The notes beneath the pieces are model-generated. The model searched no databases. It saw only the letters and a list, made by a program, of their open reading frames with translations, and was not told the DNA's origin. A DNA stretch of 52,238 nucleotides from Dehalococcoidia bacterium (lineage in GTDB: Bacteria > Chloroflexota > Dehalococcoidia > GIF9 > AB-539-J10): contig PUON01000009.1 of assembly GCA_003552125.1 (NCBI GenBank), positions 1 to 52,238 of the forward strand, read 5' to 3'. The position numbers and the translations under genes were made by a program. This document shows, piece by piece, positions 1 through 8,800 of the stretch (position 1 is its first letter; each line of letters starts with the position of its first letter).

Positions 1-804
1 CACGGGATCCTTCGTCGGTACGATAGGGGGGGATTCCGTGAAGTTCTGCGGCATGTAGGACAGCAATTCGCGTGCTGTGGCGATCGCCTCGTCGTCATCG
101 GCGGCCAGGAAGTGCGCTACCCCGCTGCGCTGATTGTGTATCAACCCGCCGCCCAGTTGTTCGTGTGTTACCTCTTCCGACAGTACATCCTTGACGACTG
201 CGGGGCCGGTTATGTACATCGTGCTCGTCTTGCGCGTCATGATGACGAAATCTGTGATTGCCGGCGAGTAGACAGCACCTCCAGCGGTCGGGCCCAGGAT
301 CAGCGAAATCTGGGGTATGGTTCCGGACGAGCGTGAATTTCGAAAGAATATGCGTGCGTAGCCATCCAGAGAATCGATTCCCTCCTGTATGCGGGCACCA
401 CCCGAGTCGAGCATGGCGATACACGGTATCCGCTCCTGCAGTGCGAAATCCTGAATCTTGACGATCTTCAGTGCGTGGGCCTCCCCCAGTGATCCTCCAA
501 GTATGGTGAAATCCTGTGCGTAGACTGCCACTTTGCGTCCGTTGACGGTGCCGACGCCTGTTACCACTCCATCGGTGGGCAGGTCCATCTTGTCGAGGCC
601 GTAGTACGTGGATCGCGTCTTGACAAAAGCTCCGTACTCAATGAAAGAACCCTTGTCCAGCAGAAGATCGATACGCTCACGCGCTGTCCTCTTGTTCTTG
701 GCGTGCTGAGCCTCGACCTTATCGTCGCCACCATGGCTAAGAATGGTTGCACGCCGATCATGCAACTCCTTCAGTTTCTTCTGGGCTCCGGTGGATTCTT
801 CCAT
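1..804 (-). CDS. Acyl-CoA carboxylase / decarboxylase carboxyltransferase subunit (partial)
   Basis: Read by hand on the minus strand: it opens with MEESTGAQKKLKELHDRRAT and runs without a stop off the left edge of the window (268 codons seen; the family is about 510-520 aa, so roughly half is here). The N-terminal half is typical of propionyl-CoA carboxylase beta / methylmalonyl-CoA decarboxylase alpha: ARERIDLLLDKGSFIE, YAQDFTILGGSLGEAHA, then the oxyanion-type loops DSGGARIQEG and GPTAGGAVYSPA. These enzymes move CO2 between biotin and an acyl-CoA. The ATG follows AGGGGGT with a 7-nt spacer. It lies 60 bp after the OadB-like gene on the same strand, which argues for a membrane-bound decarboxylase (methylmalonyl-CoA or a related acyl-CoA) rather than a plain carboxylase. 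The acyl-CoA substrate cannot be told from this part. Confidence 0.9.
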   Translation of the reverse strand, partial: MEESTGAQKKLKELHDRRATILSHGGDDKVEAQHAKNKRTARERIDLLLDKGSFIEYGAFVKTRSTYYGLDKMDLPTDGVVTGVGTVNGRKVAVYAQDFTILGGSLGEAHALKIVKIQDFALQERIPCIAMLDSGGARIQEGIDSLDGYARIFFRNSRSSGTIPQISLILGPTAGGAVYSPAITDFVIMTRKTSTMYITGPAVVKDVLSEEVTHEQLGGGLIHNQRSGVAHFLAADDDEAIATARELLSYMPQNFTESPPIVPTKDPV

Positions 805-864
805 GTCAGTTACCCCCTGTAATTGTGTGTCGGAAACAACCGGACTATCCCGGCTCATGTCTGG

Positions 865-2208
865 TCAAGCCATGATGCCAAGGAAAACACCGCCAGCGAT
901 AGCTGCCCCTATGGCTCCGGCGACGTTTGGCCCCATCGCGTGCATCAAAAGGAAGTTGTTCGGATTTTCCTTCTGCCCAAGTAGCTGGACGACCCGGGCC
1001 GACATCGGGACCGCCGCCACTCCTGCCGCGCCTATCATGGGATTGATCTTCTCCCGGGACACGAGGTTCATAATCTTTGCCAGTAGCACACCTGCGGCTG
1101 CGGCACTTGCGAACGCTACGATACCCAGCAGGAGGATGAGGAGAGTTCGGGGTTGAAGGAAGCTCTCGGCTGGCATGCTGGCCCCGATGGCAAGTGCGAG
1201 AAGGATGGTCAATGTGTCCACGAGGGATGTCTGCGCAGTATGACTCAGTCGCTCGACCACCCCACATTCCCTGAAGAGGTTGCCAACCATGAACGAACCC
1301 ATCAGGGGTGCGGCAGATGGCACGAAGAGAATGACTACTATGGCCGCAATGATGGGGAACAGAGTCTTCTCCGTGCGTCTAACCGGCCGCATCTGCGGCT
1401 TCATATAGATCTTCCGCTCTTCCTTCGTGGTCATCAGGCGGATGACGGGTGGAAGTATCACGGGAACCAGTGCCATATACGAGTAGCAGGCGACGGCCGT
1501 CGCTCCGATTATCTGCGGGGCAAGCACTGCAGTTACATAGATTGTGGTGGGACCCGCTGCCCCTCCTATAGTGCCGATAGATGCTGCTTCAGGCATGCCA
1601 AAACCAACCAGCAGCGCCAGGAAGAACGCGAAGTACACACCGAACTGGGTGGCAGCACCGAGCAGCAGCGTCTTCGGGTTTGAGAGCATCGGTCCGAAGT
1701 CGGTCAGTGCTCCGAGGCACAGAAACATGAGTGGTGGTAGTATCTGCCACATCACTCCATACTTGAATACCCGTGAGAGAAGACCTATTGGCTCGGTGGG
1801 ATACTCGGCCTGGTCGGTCTGCTGTTGCGTGATAAGTCTGGCGATTACATCGCCTTCTTCAACTCTGTCGCCTGCTGCCACCGTGTAGCTGTCCACCCGG
1901 CCGAAAACCGGGCTTGTGATTGGACCGGAGTCGAGTTGCACCAGAACCGAGTCCTCGCTGAAGTGCGCGCCCTTGGCGGTTTCAATGCTGAGGATGGTTC
2001 CGGGCAGTGGGGACTCCAGCTTCATTTCGTAGTCCATCAGTCCACTGAGAGGCAGGTTAACAAGTATGATGCCGAAACCGATGGGCACCAGGAGAAGCGG
2101 TTCCATCTTCTTGCTGATTGCGAGGTAGATGAGTAATCCACCTACAAGGAGCATCAGTGCATGACCCCAGTGGAAGTGCGTGAAACCGCTCTCTAGTAAG
2201 CCGAACAA
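865..2208 (-). CDS. OadB/MmdB/GcdB-type decarboxylase beta subunit, aberrant ion site, inserted biotinyl-like domain
   Basis: Multi-spanning membrane protein of the Na+-translocating decarboxylase beta family. Typical blocks are WGHALMLLVGGLLIYLAI, LTDFGPMLSNPKTLLLGAA, VACYSYMALVPVILPP, SAAPLMGSFMVGNL and LLMHAMGPNVAGA. Two things are odd. Between the second and third helices there is about 70 aa resembling a biotinyl/lipoyl hammerhead (SPLPGTILSIETAKG, then ITSPVFGRVDSYTVAAGD), but the turn that should hold the AMKM biotin lysine is missing. The family motif GGADGP is GGAAGP here (codon GCG at 1555-1557), replacing the Asp equivalent to Klebsiella OadB D203. NPIIGAAGVSAVPMAAR reads NPMIGAAGVAAVPMSAR (Ala codon 1015-1017), replacing S382. 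Y229, N373, G377 and R389 equivalents are kept. Start: TTG at 2208 has GGAG 8 nt upstream; TTG at 2226 (+6 aa) is possible. No ATG is in frame. Confidence 0.9.
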   Translation of the reverse strand: MFGLLESGFTHFHWGHALMLLVGGLLIYLAISKKMEPLLLVPIGFGIILVNLPLSGLMDYEMKLESPLPGTILSIETAKGAHFSEDSVLVQLDSGPITSPVFGRVDSYTVAAGDRVEEGDVIARLITQQQTDQAEYPTEPIGLLSRVFKYGVMWQILPPLMFLCLGALTDFGPMLSNPKTLLLGAATQFGVYFAFFLALLVGFGMPEAASIGTIGGAAGPTTIYVTAVLAPQIIGATAVACYSYMALVPVILPPVIRLMTTKEERKIYMKPQMRPVRRTEKTLFPIIAAIVVILFVPSAAPLMGSFMVGNLFRECGVVERLSHTAQTSLVDTLTILLALAIGASMPAESFLQPRTLLILLLGIVAFASAAAAGVLLAKIMNLVSREKINPMIGAAGVAAVPMSARVVQLLGQKENPNNFLLMHAMGPNVAGAIGAAIAGGVFLGIMA

Positions 2209-2260
2209 GACGTGTACTCCATCCAAGCTTCAGTGTGCAGCAAGGCTGCCAGACGATATT

Positions 2261-2401
2261 CTAGGAATCGCTCTTTCCCCGGGTGAAGTGAATGATGATG
2301 CGCGGCGTGGCCCAGACGATTATGGCGAGTACGGCAAGGAGTATGAATACGGTTCCGAAGCCGCCACCCGCAATGGACAGGGCGTGTCCCCAGTCGATCA
2401 T
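2261..2401 (-). CDS. 46-aa OadG-like single-helix membrane subunit
   Basis: A short gene of 46 codons: MIDWGHALSIAGGGFGTVFI, then LLAVLAIIVWATPRIIIHFT and a charged tail ending in a TAG stop. AAGGAG lies 8 nt before the ATG. One transmembrane helix (about residues 8-32) is followed by a basic stretch, the layout of OadG/gamma subunits, which anchor the carboxyltransferase to the beta subunit. It lacks the long Pro/Ala linker and the zinc-binding tail of enterobacterial OadG. It lies 52 bp before the OadB-like gene and is the first gene after the proposed promoter, so it is probably translated as part of the complex. The assignment rests on topology and position, since the sequence is too short for firm homology by eye. 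Confidence 0.7.
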   Translation of the reverse strand: MIDWGHALSIAGGGFGTVFILLAVLAIIVWATPRIIIHFTRGKSDS

Positions 2402-2493
2402 GCTCGTTGCTCCTTCAGGTTCAGTCGTGACCTTCCCTGGAATATGGTGCAGACGTCGGATATCTTCAGAGGAGCCGGCGATTGCGGTGCACT

Positions 2494-2502
2494 AGTGTAG
2501 CA
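2494..2502 (-). promoter_or_regulatory. Extended -10 promoter for the decarboxylase operon
   Basis: Minus strand reads TGC-TACACT, an extended -10 element with no clear -35 upstream. It would start RNA about 85 nt before the OadG-like ATG at 2401. The same TGN-(-10) layout recurs before dnaE, phzF and the nitrilase gene. Confidence 0.45.
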
Positions 2503-2522
2503 CGTCGGCTCGAGCCGGCTAC
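2497..2522. other. Nested inverted repeat after recX
   Basis: GTAGC at 2497-2501 pairs with GCTAC at 2518-2522 around the perfect 12-bp palindrome CGGCTCGAGCCG (2506-2517). It begins 5 bp beyond the recX stop and overlaps the proposed promoter of the decarboxylase operon. It has no T-tract, so it may be a weak terminator for recA-recX or an operator; the sequence alone does not decide. Confidence 0.4.
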
Positions 2523-2526
2523 GAGG

Positions 2527-3021
2527 TCAGGTTTCGCTCTCTTCATCTCCGAACAGGCTTGCGAGCGTTCGCGTGACCGTGGATCGCGAGAACCCCCGTC
2601 CTTGCAGATATGTGGCCAGTCGGCGGGTTCGGGTCTTCCGATCGAGGTTTTCGAGACGTGTGATGCGTCGTCTCGCCAGTGACAGGGCCGTCTGGTCATC
2701 ATCGATATCTTCGGTTGCCTCGGCGATCTCCTCCTGCGACACTCCCTTCTGGCTTAACTCACGCTGGATCAGGCGCTTGCTTCGCGGGTGAAACCGCACG
2801 CGGTTCTGCGTCCAGTTCACGGCGAAGGACCGGTCATCAAGGAGAGCCTGATCTTTGAGACGGCAGACGACTTCCTCGGCGACGCCTTCTTCGAATCCCC
2901 TCCGCTTGAGGGATTGCCGTATCTCCCGTTCACTGCGTGGACGGATGGCGAGCGCTCTATAGGCGTGTGCCAGGGCCTTCTCACGGCCAGCCGCCGATTC
3001 CATACGTCGATTAGTCGGCAT
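2527..3021 (-). CDS. recX: Regulatory protein RecX
   Basis: 164-aa basic helical protein made of the three-helix repeats of the RecX family: [71 protein letters not shown] and [19 protein letters not shown]. RecX binds RecA filaments and restrains or reshapes them during recombination and the SOS response. The reading frame overlaps the last codons of recA by 11 nt, so the two are translationally coupled. A second in-frame ATG at 3003 is an alternative start; neither has a strong Shine-Dalgarno sequence, which fits coupling. Confidence 0.92.
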   Translation of the reverse strand: MPTNRRMESAAGREKALAHAYRALAIRPRSEREIRQSLKRRGFEEGVAEEVVCRLKDQALLDDRSFAVNWTQNRVRFHPRSKRLIQRELSQKGVSQEEIAEATEDIDDDQTALSLARRRITRLENLDRKTRTRRLATYLQGRGFSRSTVTRTLASLFGDEESET

Positions 3022-4039
3022 CCACTACTGCATGATCACTTCTTCGATCATGTGCCGGCTGGTGTGCGGCACGAATGGCATTCTCCAGCTCGGCGGCGAT
3101 CCCGTGGTTCTGCCGGAGGAATTCTCGTGCGTTCTCCCGGCCCTGTCCCAGTTTGTGCTCACCGTAGGTAAGAAACGCTCCGGCCTTCTTGATCAGACCA
3201 GAATTGACACCGATGTCGATAAGGTCACCTTCCTTGCTGATACCCTGGCTGAAGAGGATGTCGAATTCTGCCGTGCGGAAAGGTGGCGCAACCTTGTTTT
3301 TGACGATACGGGCCTTAACCCGTGTGCCGATCACGTCAGAACCGCGCTTGAGGGAGTCTGAACGTCTGAGGTCGATCCGAACCGAGCTGTAGAACTTCAG
3401 CGCGCGGCCGCCGGGCGTGACCTCAGGGTTCCCGAACACGATGCCAACCTTCTCTCGAAGCTGGTTGATGAATACGACCGATGTTCGGGAGCGGTTGATG
3501 GCTGACGTCAGCTTGCGAAGCGCCTGTGACATGAGTCGAGCCTGGAGTCCAACGTGTGAGTCTCCCATGTCGCCTTCGAGTTCCGCCTTGGGGACGAGCG
3601 CCGCGACGCTGTCGACAACAATGATATCGACTCCCATACTCCTGACGAGGCGTTCCGCGATCTCCAGCGCTTGCTCGCCGGTGTCAGGCTGCGAGACATG
3701 GAGCGAATCGATGTCGACACCGCATGATGCGGCGTATGCGGGATCTAATGCGTTCTCGGCATCGATGTAGACGACGGTTCCGCCCAGTTTCTGGGCCTCG
3801 GCTATGATGTGCTGTGCTAACGTGGTCTTGCCTGAGGATTCCGAACCGAAGATCTCGGTGACGCGGCCCCTTGGGATGCCTCCGACACCGAGCGCAAGAT
3901 CAAGCGAGAGCGAGCCGGTCGGTATAACCTCGACTTTCTGTCTGGCCGATTCTCCCAGGCGCATCAGCGATCCCCGGCCAAACTCGCGCTCGATCTGCTC
4001 GATTGCCAGCTCTACGGCTTTCTGCTTGTCTGTTGACAT
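3011..4039 (-). CDS. recA: Recombinase RecA
   Basis: 342-aa RecA from the ATG at 4039, which has AGGAAGGG just upstream; the frame extends 10 codons further to a non-ATG codon that is unlikely to be used. Landmarks are the N-terminal helix ([20 protein letters not shown]), Walker [10 protein letters not shown] (the usual Pro is Ser), Walker [19 protein letters not shown], loop L1 [36 protein letters not shown], and [18 protein letters not shown]. It catalyses homologous strand exchange and drives SOS cleavage of LexA. The C-terminus is short and mixed in charge ([13 protein letters not shown]) rather than strongly acidic. recX follows with an overlap. No SOS box could be recognised with confidence. 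Confidence 0.97.
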   Translation of the reverse strand: MSTDKQKAVELAIEQIEREFGRGSLMRLGESARQKVEVIPTGSLSLDLALGVGGIPRGRVTEIFGSESSGKTTLAQHIIAEAQKLGGTVVYIDAENALDPAYAASCGVDIDSLHVSQPDTGEQALEIAERLVRSMGVDIIVVDSVAALVPKAELEGDMGDSHVGLQARLMSQALRKLTSAINRSRTSVVFINQLREKVGIVFGNPEVTPGGRALKFYSSVRIDLRRSDSLKRGSDVIGTRVKARIVKNKVAPPFRTAEFDILFSQGISKEGDLIDIGVNSGLIKKAGAFLTYGEHKLGQGRENAREFLRQNHGIAAELENAIRAAHQPAHDRRSDHAVVDAD

Positions 4040-4096
4040 TATTCCCTTCCTCTCGTGAGTGCCATCCACTGCAATCCGTAACGGTGTGATCGGACT

Positions 4097-5041
4097 CTAA
4101 CGGCGGCGAATCTCCTTGCCGACTCTCCAGACATGCTCCTCTTCGGGTGCGTGTACGTCTCCACGAACGCTGCCGCCCTTGCGACCCTGCCAGACCGGTT
4201 TGCGTTTTTCCAGGAACGCGTTCTGCCCTTCGCTGCCATCGCGCGTAAGAGACTGCATCGTGATGAGGTCTGTACCATAACGAAACGCCTGGCGTTGTTC
4301 CATTTCCTGAATGTGATAGAAGAACTGCTTCGACCACCGTACGACGAGGGGAGCGTTCGACGAGATGACCTTCGCCATCTGCCACGCCTCTCCATCAAGA
4401 TCGGCATCCGGATAGACGTAGTTGACCAGTCCTGATTCCAAAGCCCATTCCGCTGAATGCGGCCTGGCTGTCAACATCAACTCCATCAGTCGCTTGCGGT
4501 GCACCGATTTGTACGCACCGGCGGTTGGAGTGAAGCATCCGAACCCGACGGTTCCCCCAGGGAGAAAGAAGCTGCCTGTTTCAGAGGAAAGCACTATATC
4601 GCATCCGCCTGCGACGGCAACTCCAAGAGCACAACAGTTGCCTCGTACTGCTCCAATCACGGGCACCGTTGAGTTCATCATCACCTGTATCATCTTCGGC
4701 GTCAGTTCGAAATACCACCTCTGTGTGAGCATGTCCTTGTTCGCGAACGAATGGAAGTCGCCGCCGGAGCAGAAGTGTTCGCTTGAAGACCGCAGGATAA
4801 TGCAACTCATACCATCGTTGTCCTCGACCAGTCGCATCGCGTCGATGATCTCCTCCACCATCGTGGGGCTTAGTGCATTCTGGATCTCCGGACGGTGCAT
4901 CGTTATAACTGCGATATGGCTGGCAATGTCCCACTCGAGGTAGATATCGTTATACTCACGAGGAACGTTGAGGCTGGGAATATACGGCGGATACGTGCCG
5001 GACGACTGCTGTTTCACGATAGTTGGCTTGAAGTCAGTCAT
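4097..5041 (-). CDS. Crotonase-family protein lacking the hydratase glutamates (ECHDC3-like)
   Basis: 314-aa crotonase fold: ITMHRPEIQNALSP, oxyanion-hole loop HFCSGGDF, then GNCCALGVAVAGGCDIVLSS and FFLPGGTVGFGCFTPTAGA. Counting from the CD of GGCDI, the residues matching Glu144 and Glu164 of rat enoyl-CoA hydratase are Ala and Gly, so ordinary hydration is unlikely. The PGGTVGFGCFTP stretch recalls ECHDC3-type proteins. The N-terminal 30 aa and the Arg/Glu-rich tail extend beyond the core. The ATG follows GGGAGG, and a TATAAT lies about 28 nt upstream. It probably acts on an acyl-CoA thioester, in line with other acyl-CoA genes in the window, but the reaction is unknown. Confidence 0.85.
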   Translation of the reverse strand: MTDFKPTIVKQQSSGTYPPYIPSLNVPREYNDIYLEWDIASHIAVITMHRPEIQNALSPTMVEEIIDAMRLVEDNDGMSCIILRSSSEHFCSGGDFHSFANKDMLTQRWYFELTPKMIQVMMNSTVPVIGAVRGNCCALGVAVAGGCDIVLSSETGSFFLPGGTVGFGCFTPTAGAYKSVHRKRLMELMLTARPHSAEWALESGLVNYVYPDADLDGEAWQMAKVISSNAPLVVRWSKQFFYHIQEMEQRQAFRYGTDLITMQSLTRDGSEGQNAFLEKRKPVWQGRKGGSVRGDVHAPEEEHVWRVGKEIRRR

Positions 5042-5074
5042 GCAACCTCCCGGTAGTCAGGGTTCCCAATGGCC

Positions 5075-5080
5075 ATTATA
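5075..5080 (-). promoter_or_regulatory. -10 element for the crotonase gene
   Basis: Minus strand TATAAT, preceded directly by ATG (near extended -10 form), 33 nt before the crotonase start at 5041. It falls in the 41-bp gap after the DUF1461 gene. No good -35 is visible. Confidence 0.4.
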
Positions 5081-5082
5081 CA

Positions 5083-5799
5083 TCACAGGTTCCGGCGGTG
5101 GTCCCTCCGTATAGATGCGTGCGACAGTGTGAAGATCGCCCCTGCCATAACCCCTACTGCGGCACCTGCCAGAATCATCATGTCCTGCCAGAATCCCAGC
5201 GGGAACAGCATCACGAGGTAGTCGGTATAGGGGTTGAGCTGCCAGAAGGGGTTATCGAAGGCCACCAAATGAAAGCCTACGAACATCCAGTCGAAGTCCG
5301 CTAAGAACGCGGTCGATGTCAGCAAAAGTAGAGTTAGTGCTGCGAGGGAGCCGTTCCGCATCGCAGTCAGGATTTCCATCCTGTAGCCGAGGGTGACCCC
5401 CGCGATGGCAAACCCTGCGACAATCAGCAGCGTTAGGGACTGAATTATGGAGTTAATGTCAAACAAGTCCCGGACATCTTCAAGGTGGATTATCTCGTAG
5501 TCATGGTACAGATTGAACTGCCTTCCCGTGTTGTCGACCACGGTCATCTGCGGGCTCGGCTCCAAATGATTGAAGTACCGGATAAGCTGCTCGGCTGCAT
5601 CGTGTAGTTGCGTCTCTGACAGCAGGGTGGTCTCCGCAACCGAATAGGTATCGAATCCCCGGATGTACAGTCCGAGGCTGTTCATCTCGATACGCAGTGC
5701 TGTGGTGAGGAAGAGCAGAGGTAGCGAGAGCACGATAAGCGGTCCGGCTATCCGCAGCAGGAGTCGAGCACTGCGGGGGCGTTCTTGCTCAAGAGACAA
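5083..5799 (-). CDS. TIGR01906/DUF1461 integral membrane protein
   Basis: 238 aa. A first transmembrane helix near residues 15-35 is followed by an outside loop of about 95 aa and then four more hydrophobic helices (about 115-138, 148-170, 185-205, 210-230). The loop carries the family hallmarks: AAEQLIRYFNHLEPSP, FNLYHDYEIIHLEDVRDLF and, later, FDNPFWQLNPYTDYLVMLFP. The family is widespread in Firmicutes and Chloroflexi, and its function is not established. The start is TTG at 5799 with GAGGT 7 nt upstream. It is divergent from dnaE, with only 28 bp between the two start codons. Confidence 0.82.
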   Translation of the reverse strand: MSLEQERPRSARLLLRIAGPLIVLSLPLLFLTTALRIEMNSLGLYIRGFDTYSVAETTLLSETQLHDAAEQLIRYFNHLEPSPQMTVVDNTGRQFNLYHDYEIIHLEDVRDLFDINSIIQSLTLLIVAGFAIAGVTLGYRMEILTAMRNGSLAALTLLLLTSTAFLADFDWMFVGFHLVAFDNPFWQLNPYTDYLVMLFPLGFWQDMMILAGAAVGVMAGAIFTLSHASIRRDHRRNL

Positions 5800-5811
5800 G
5801 CAGCCACCTCA

Positions 5812-5820
5812 TGCTATAAT
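5812..5820 (+). promoter_or_regulatory. Extended -10 promoter of dnaE, leaderless type
   Basis: TGC-TATAAT (TATAAT 5815-5820) is followed by only 7 nt before the dnaE ATG at 5828. RNA polymerase would start at or 1 nt before the ATG, and there is no Shine-Dalgarno sequence. This predicts a leaderless dnaE mRNA. Confidence 0.65.
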
Positions 5821-5827
5821 CGTTTCG

Positions 5828-8800
5828 ATGGCTTCGGCCTTCGTTCATCTTCACGTTCACACTGAATACAGCCTCCTCGACGGGATGTGTCGCATTCCGC
5901 AGCTCATTACCCGTGCGAAGGAACTCGGCATGTCCGCTGTTGCCATCACCGACCATGGCAGCATGTATGGTGCCATAGATTTCTACTCTGCAGCGCGGAC
6001 CGCCGGTGTAAAGCCCATACTCGGTTGCGAAGTGTACGTTGCCGAGACACATCGCGCCGCCCGGGATGCCTCAAACCGCAATCCTTATCACCTGACTCTG
6101 TTGGCCAGGAACAGCAAAGGTTACCACAACCTCATGCAACTGGTCACGAAGGCACACACAGAGGGATTCTACTATAAGCCACGCGTAGACCGGGAACTCC
6201 TGGAACGTTTCCACGATGGTCTCATCGCACTGTCGGGGTGTGCGAGCGGAGAACTCGTGAGACTCATACTGGAAGGCCGCACACCAGAGGCAGAGGCGGC
6301 TGCGACATGGTACAGGGATCTGTTCGGAGATTACTATATCGAACTGCAGCGCCATCCGATCCCGGAACTCGAGAGGGCGAATCCGGAATTGGAGGCACTG
6401 GCGCAACGGCTTGATATACCAGTCGTCGCTGCATTTGATGTGCACTATGTTGACCGCAATGATGCAGAGGCGCATGACCTCTTGTTATGCGTACAGACGA
6501 ATGCCGTCGTACAGGATGAGAAGCGTCTACGGATGGCAGGGGATTTCTTCTATCTGCGCAGTCCGGAAGAGGCTGAAGCCTTGTTTAGTGACCTGCCGGA
6601 AGCGATTGCGAACAGTTCGAGGATCGCCGAGCGATGCGAGCTGGAACTTGATTTTCAGCAGTTGCACCTTCCCGAGGTTTCGTTACCCGAAGGACGTACT
6701 GCCGAAGAGCACCTCGCAGCTCTTTGCTGGGATGGGCTTCACAGAAGGTTCCCCGAACCTTCTGCGGATCTTATGGAAGGGCTGACACATGAACTCCAGG
6801 TGATAAACCGCACGCAGTTCGCCGACTATTTTCTCGTCGTCTGGGATATCGTCTCCTATGCAAAACAGAACGGCATTTACTATGGTGTGCGGGGCAGCGC
6901 GGCTGCAAGCCTTGTCCTGTATTGTCTTTACATAACCGATATCAACCCGATCGATTACGGGCTCGTCTTCGAACGCTTTCTCAACATCGAACGGAGCGAG
7001 ATGCCGGATATCGATCTGGATTTCCAGGATGACCGACGCGATGACATGCTGGCCTACGTGAATGCACGCTACGGCACCGATCATGTTGCCCAGATAATCA
7101 CGTTCGGAACGATGGGTGCGCGCGGAGCGATTCGTGATGCTGGTCGTGCGCTCGGGATGCCGTACAACCGCGTGGATGGTGTGGCGCGCCTTATTCCTCA
7201 GGAGCTGACGATCACACTCGATCGAGCCGTTGTGGAAAGCGCGGAGTTACATGAGATGTACGAGGGCGACGATGATGTGCGCCGCCTCATTGACTCCGCC
7301 CGCAAGATCGAGGGGCTGGTGCGACACGCGAGCACGCACGCCGCAGGCGTCGTCATCGCCCGTGACCCTCTTGTGCAGTATGCCCCGCTGCAACCACTTG
7401 GCAAGTCAGGACAGCAGGGCCTGATGACACAGTACCACATGTGGAATATCGCGAAATTAGGTCTGCTCAAGATGGATTTCCTGGGATTGTCAAATCTGAC
7501 AATCCTTGCCAAGACGCAGGAGCTTGTTGCCAGTCGCCATGGCGTCCAGATCGACTTCGCGTCACTTCCTCTCGATGATCGGAAGACTTTCGAGCTGCTG
7601 GCATCGGGTGAGACTCGTGACATCTTCCAGCTGGAGAGCAAGGGAATGCGGCGATATCTTCAGGAACTGAGGCCGTCGGTGTTCGCGGACATTTCTGCGA
7701 TGGTAGCTCTATACAGGCCCGGCCCCATGGAACAAATAGACACGTTCATCCGTGCAAAGCAGGGTGTAGTTCAGGTGAGGTATCCCCATCCTGCGCTGGA
7801 ACGAATACTCCAGGAGACGTACGGAGTTATCGTGTACCAGGAGCAGGTGATGTTTATCGCCCGTACTCTGGCTGGCTATTCCATGGGACAGGCCGACATC
7901 TTTCGTAAGGCGATGGGCAAGAAGATACCGGAGGTCATGAGGCAGCAAGAGGAGACGTTTGTAGCTGGTGCGGTATCGAACGGCATTGATGAGCAGCTTG
8001 CGCGCGAAGTCTTCAGATTGATCGAGCCCTTCGCCGGCTATGCTTTCAACAAAGCACATAGCGTCAGCTATGCACTGGTGGCCTATCGCGGAGCGTATCT
8101 CAAAGCTAATTATCCGGTGGAGTATATCTCCTCGTTTATGAACACGTACCTGGATAACACGGACAAGATCTGCCTGGCCGTAGATGAGTGCAGGAAGATG
8201 AAGATCGGCATCCTGCCTCCTGATATCAATCGGAGCGACGCAGGCTGCACCATCGAGGATACTGGATCAGGCCAGGCAATACGGTTTGGTCTGGGTTCCG
8301 TGAAGAATGTGGGATCTGGACCCATAGACGCAATTCTGTCCGCCCGGCGTAATGGAGGGGAGTTCACATCCATCGGGGAGTTTTGCCGCAGGGTCGGTTC
8401 CAGGGGCATCAACAAGAAGGTCATGGAAAGCCTTGTACGAGTGGGAGCTTTCGACTGTTTGAGTATACGTCCTGCGTTACTGGCGGCGCTTGATCGCATG
8501 TTAGCCATCGTACAGGCCGAACAACGCTCTAGAGATTCAGGCCAGACGTCCCTGTTTGACGTAATGACAGAAGAACCGGAGGGGCTGGACTTGAACCTTG
8601 GATGCGATATTCCTGATGTATCGGCCAGAGACAAGATGGCCTGGGAACGAGAGTTGACCGGAGTGTACTTCTCTCCCCATCCTATGGAGGCAATTCGTGA
8701 TGAGCTTGAGAGCATCGTCACTGCACCCTGCGGACTGTTGGGAAGCGAGCATCTGGAGCATGAAGTCGTAGTAGCGGGCATGGTGGCTGCGGTGCGCCAG

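Noticed and set aside
5663-5827. 55-codon N-terminal extension of DnaE
   Set aside because: It lies opposite the DUF1461 gene, lacks homology, and the extended -10 sits directly before the PHP-domain ATG.
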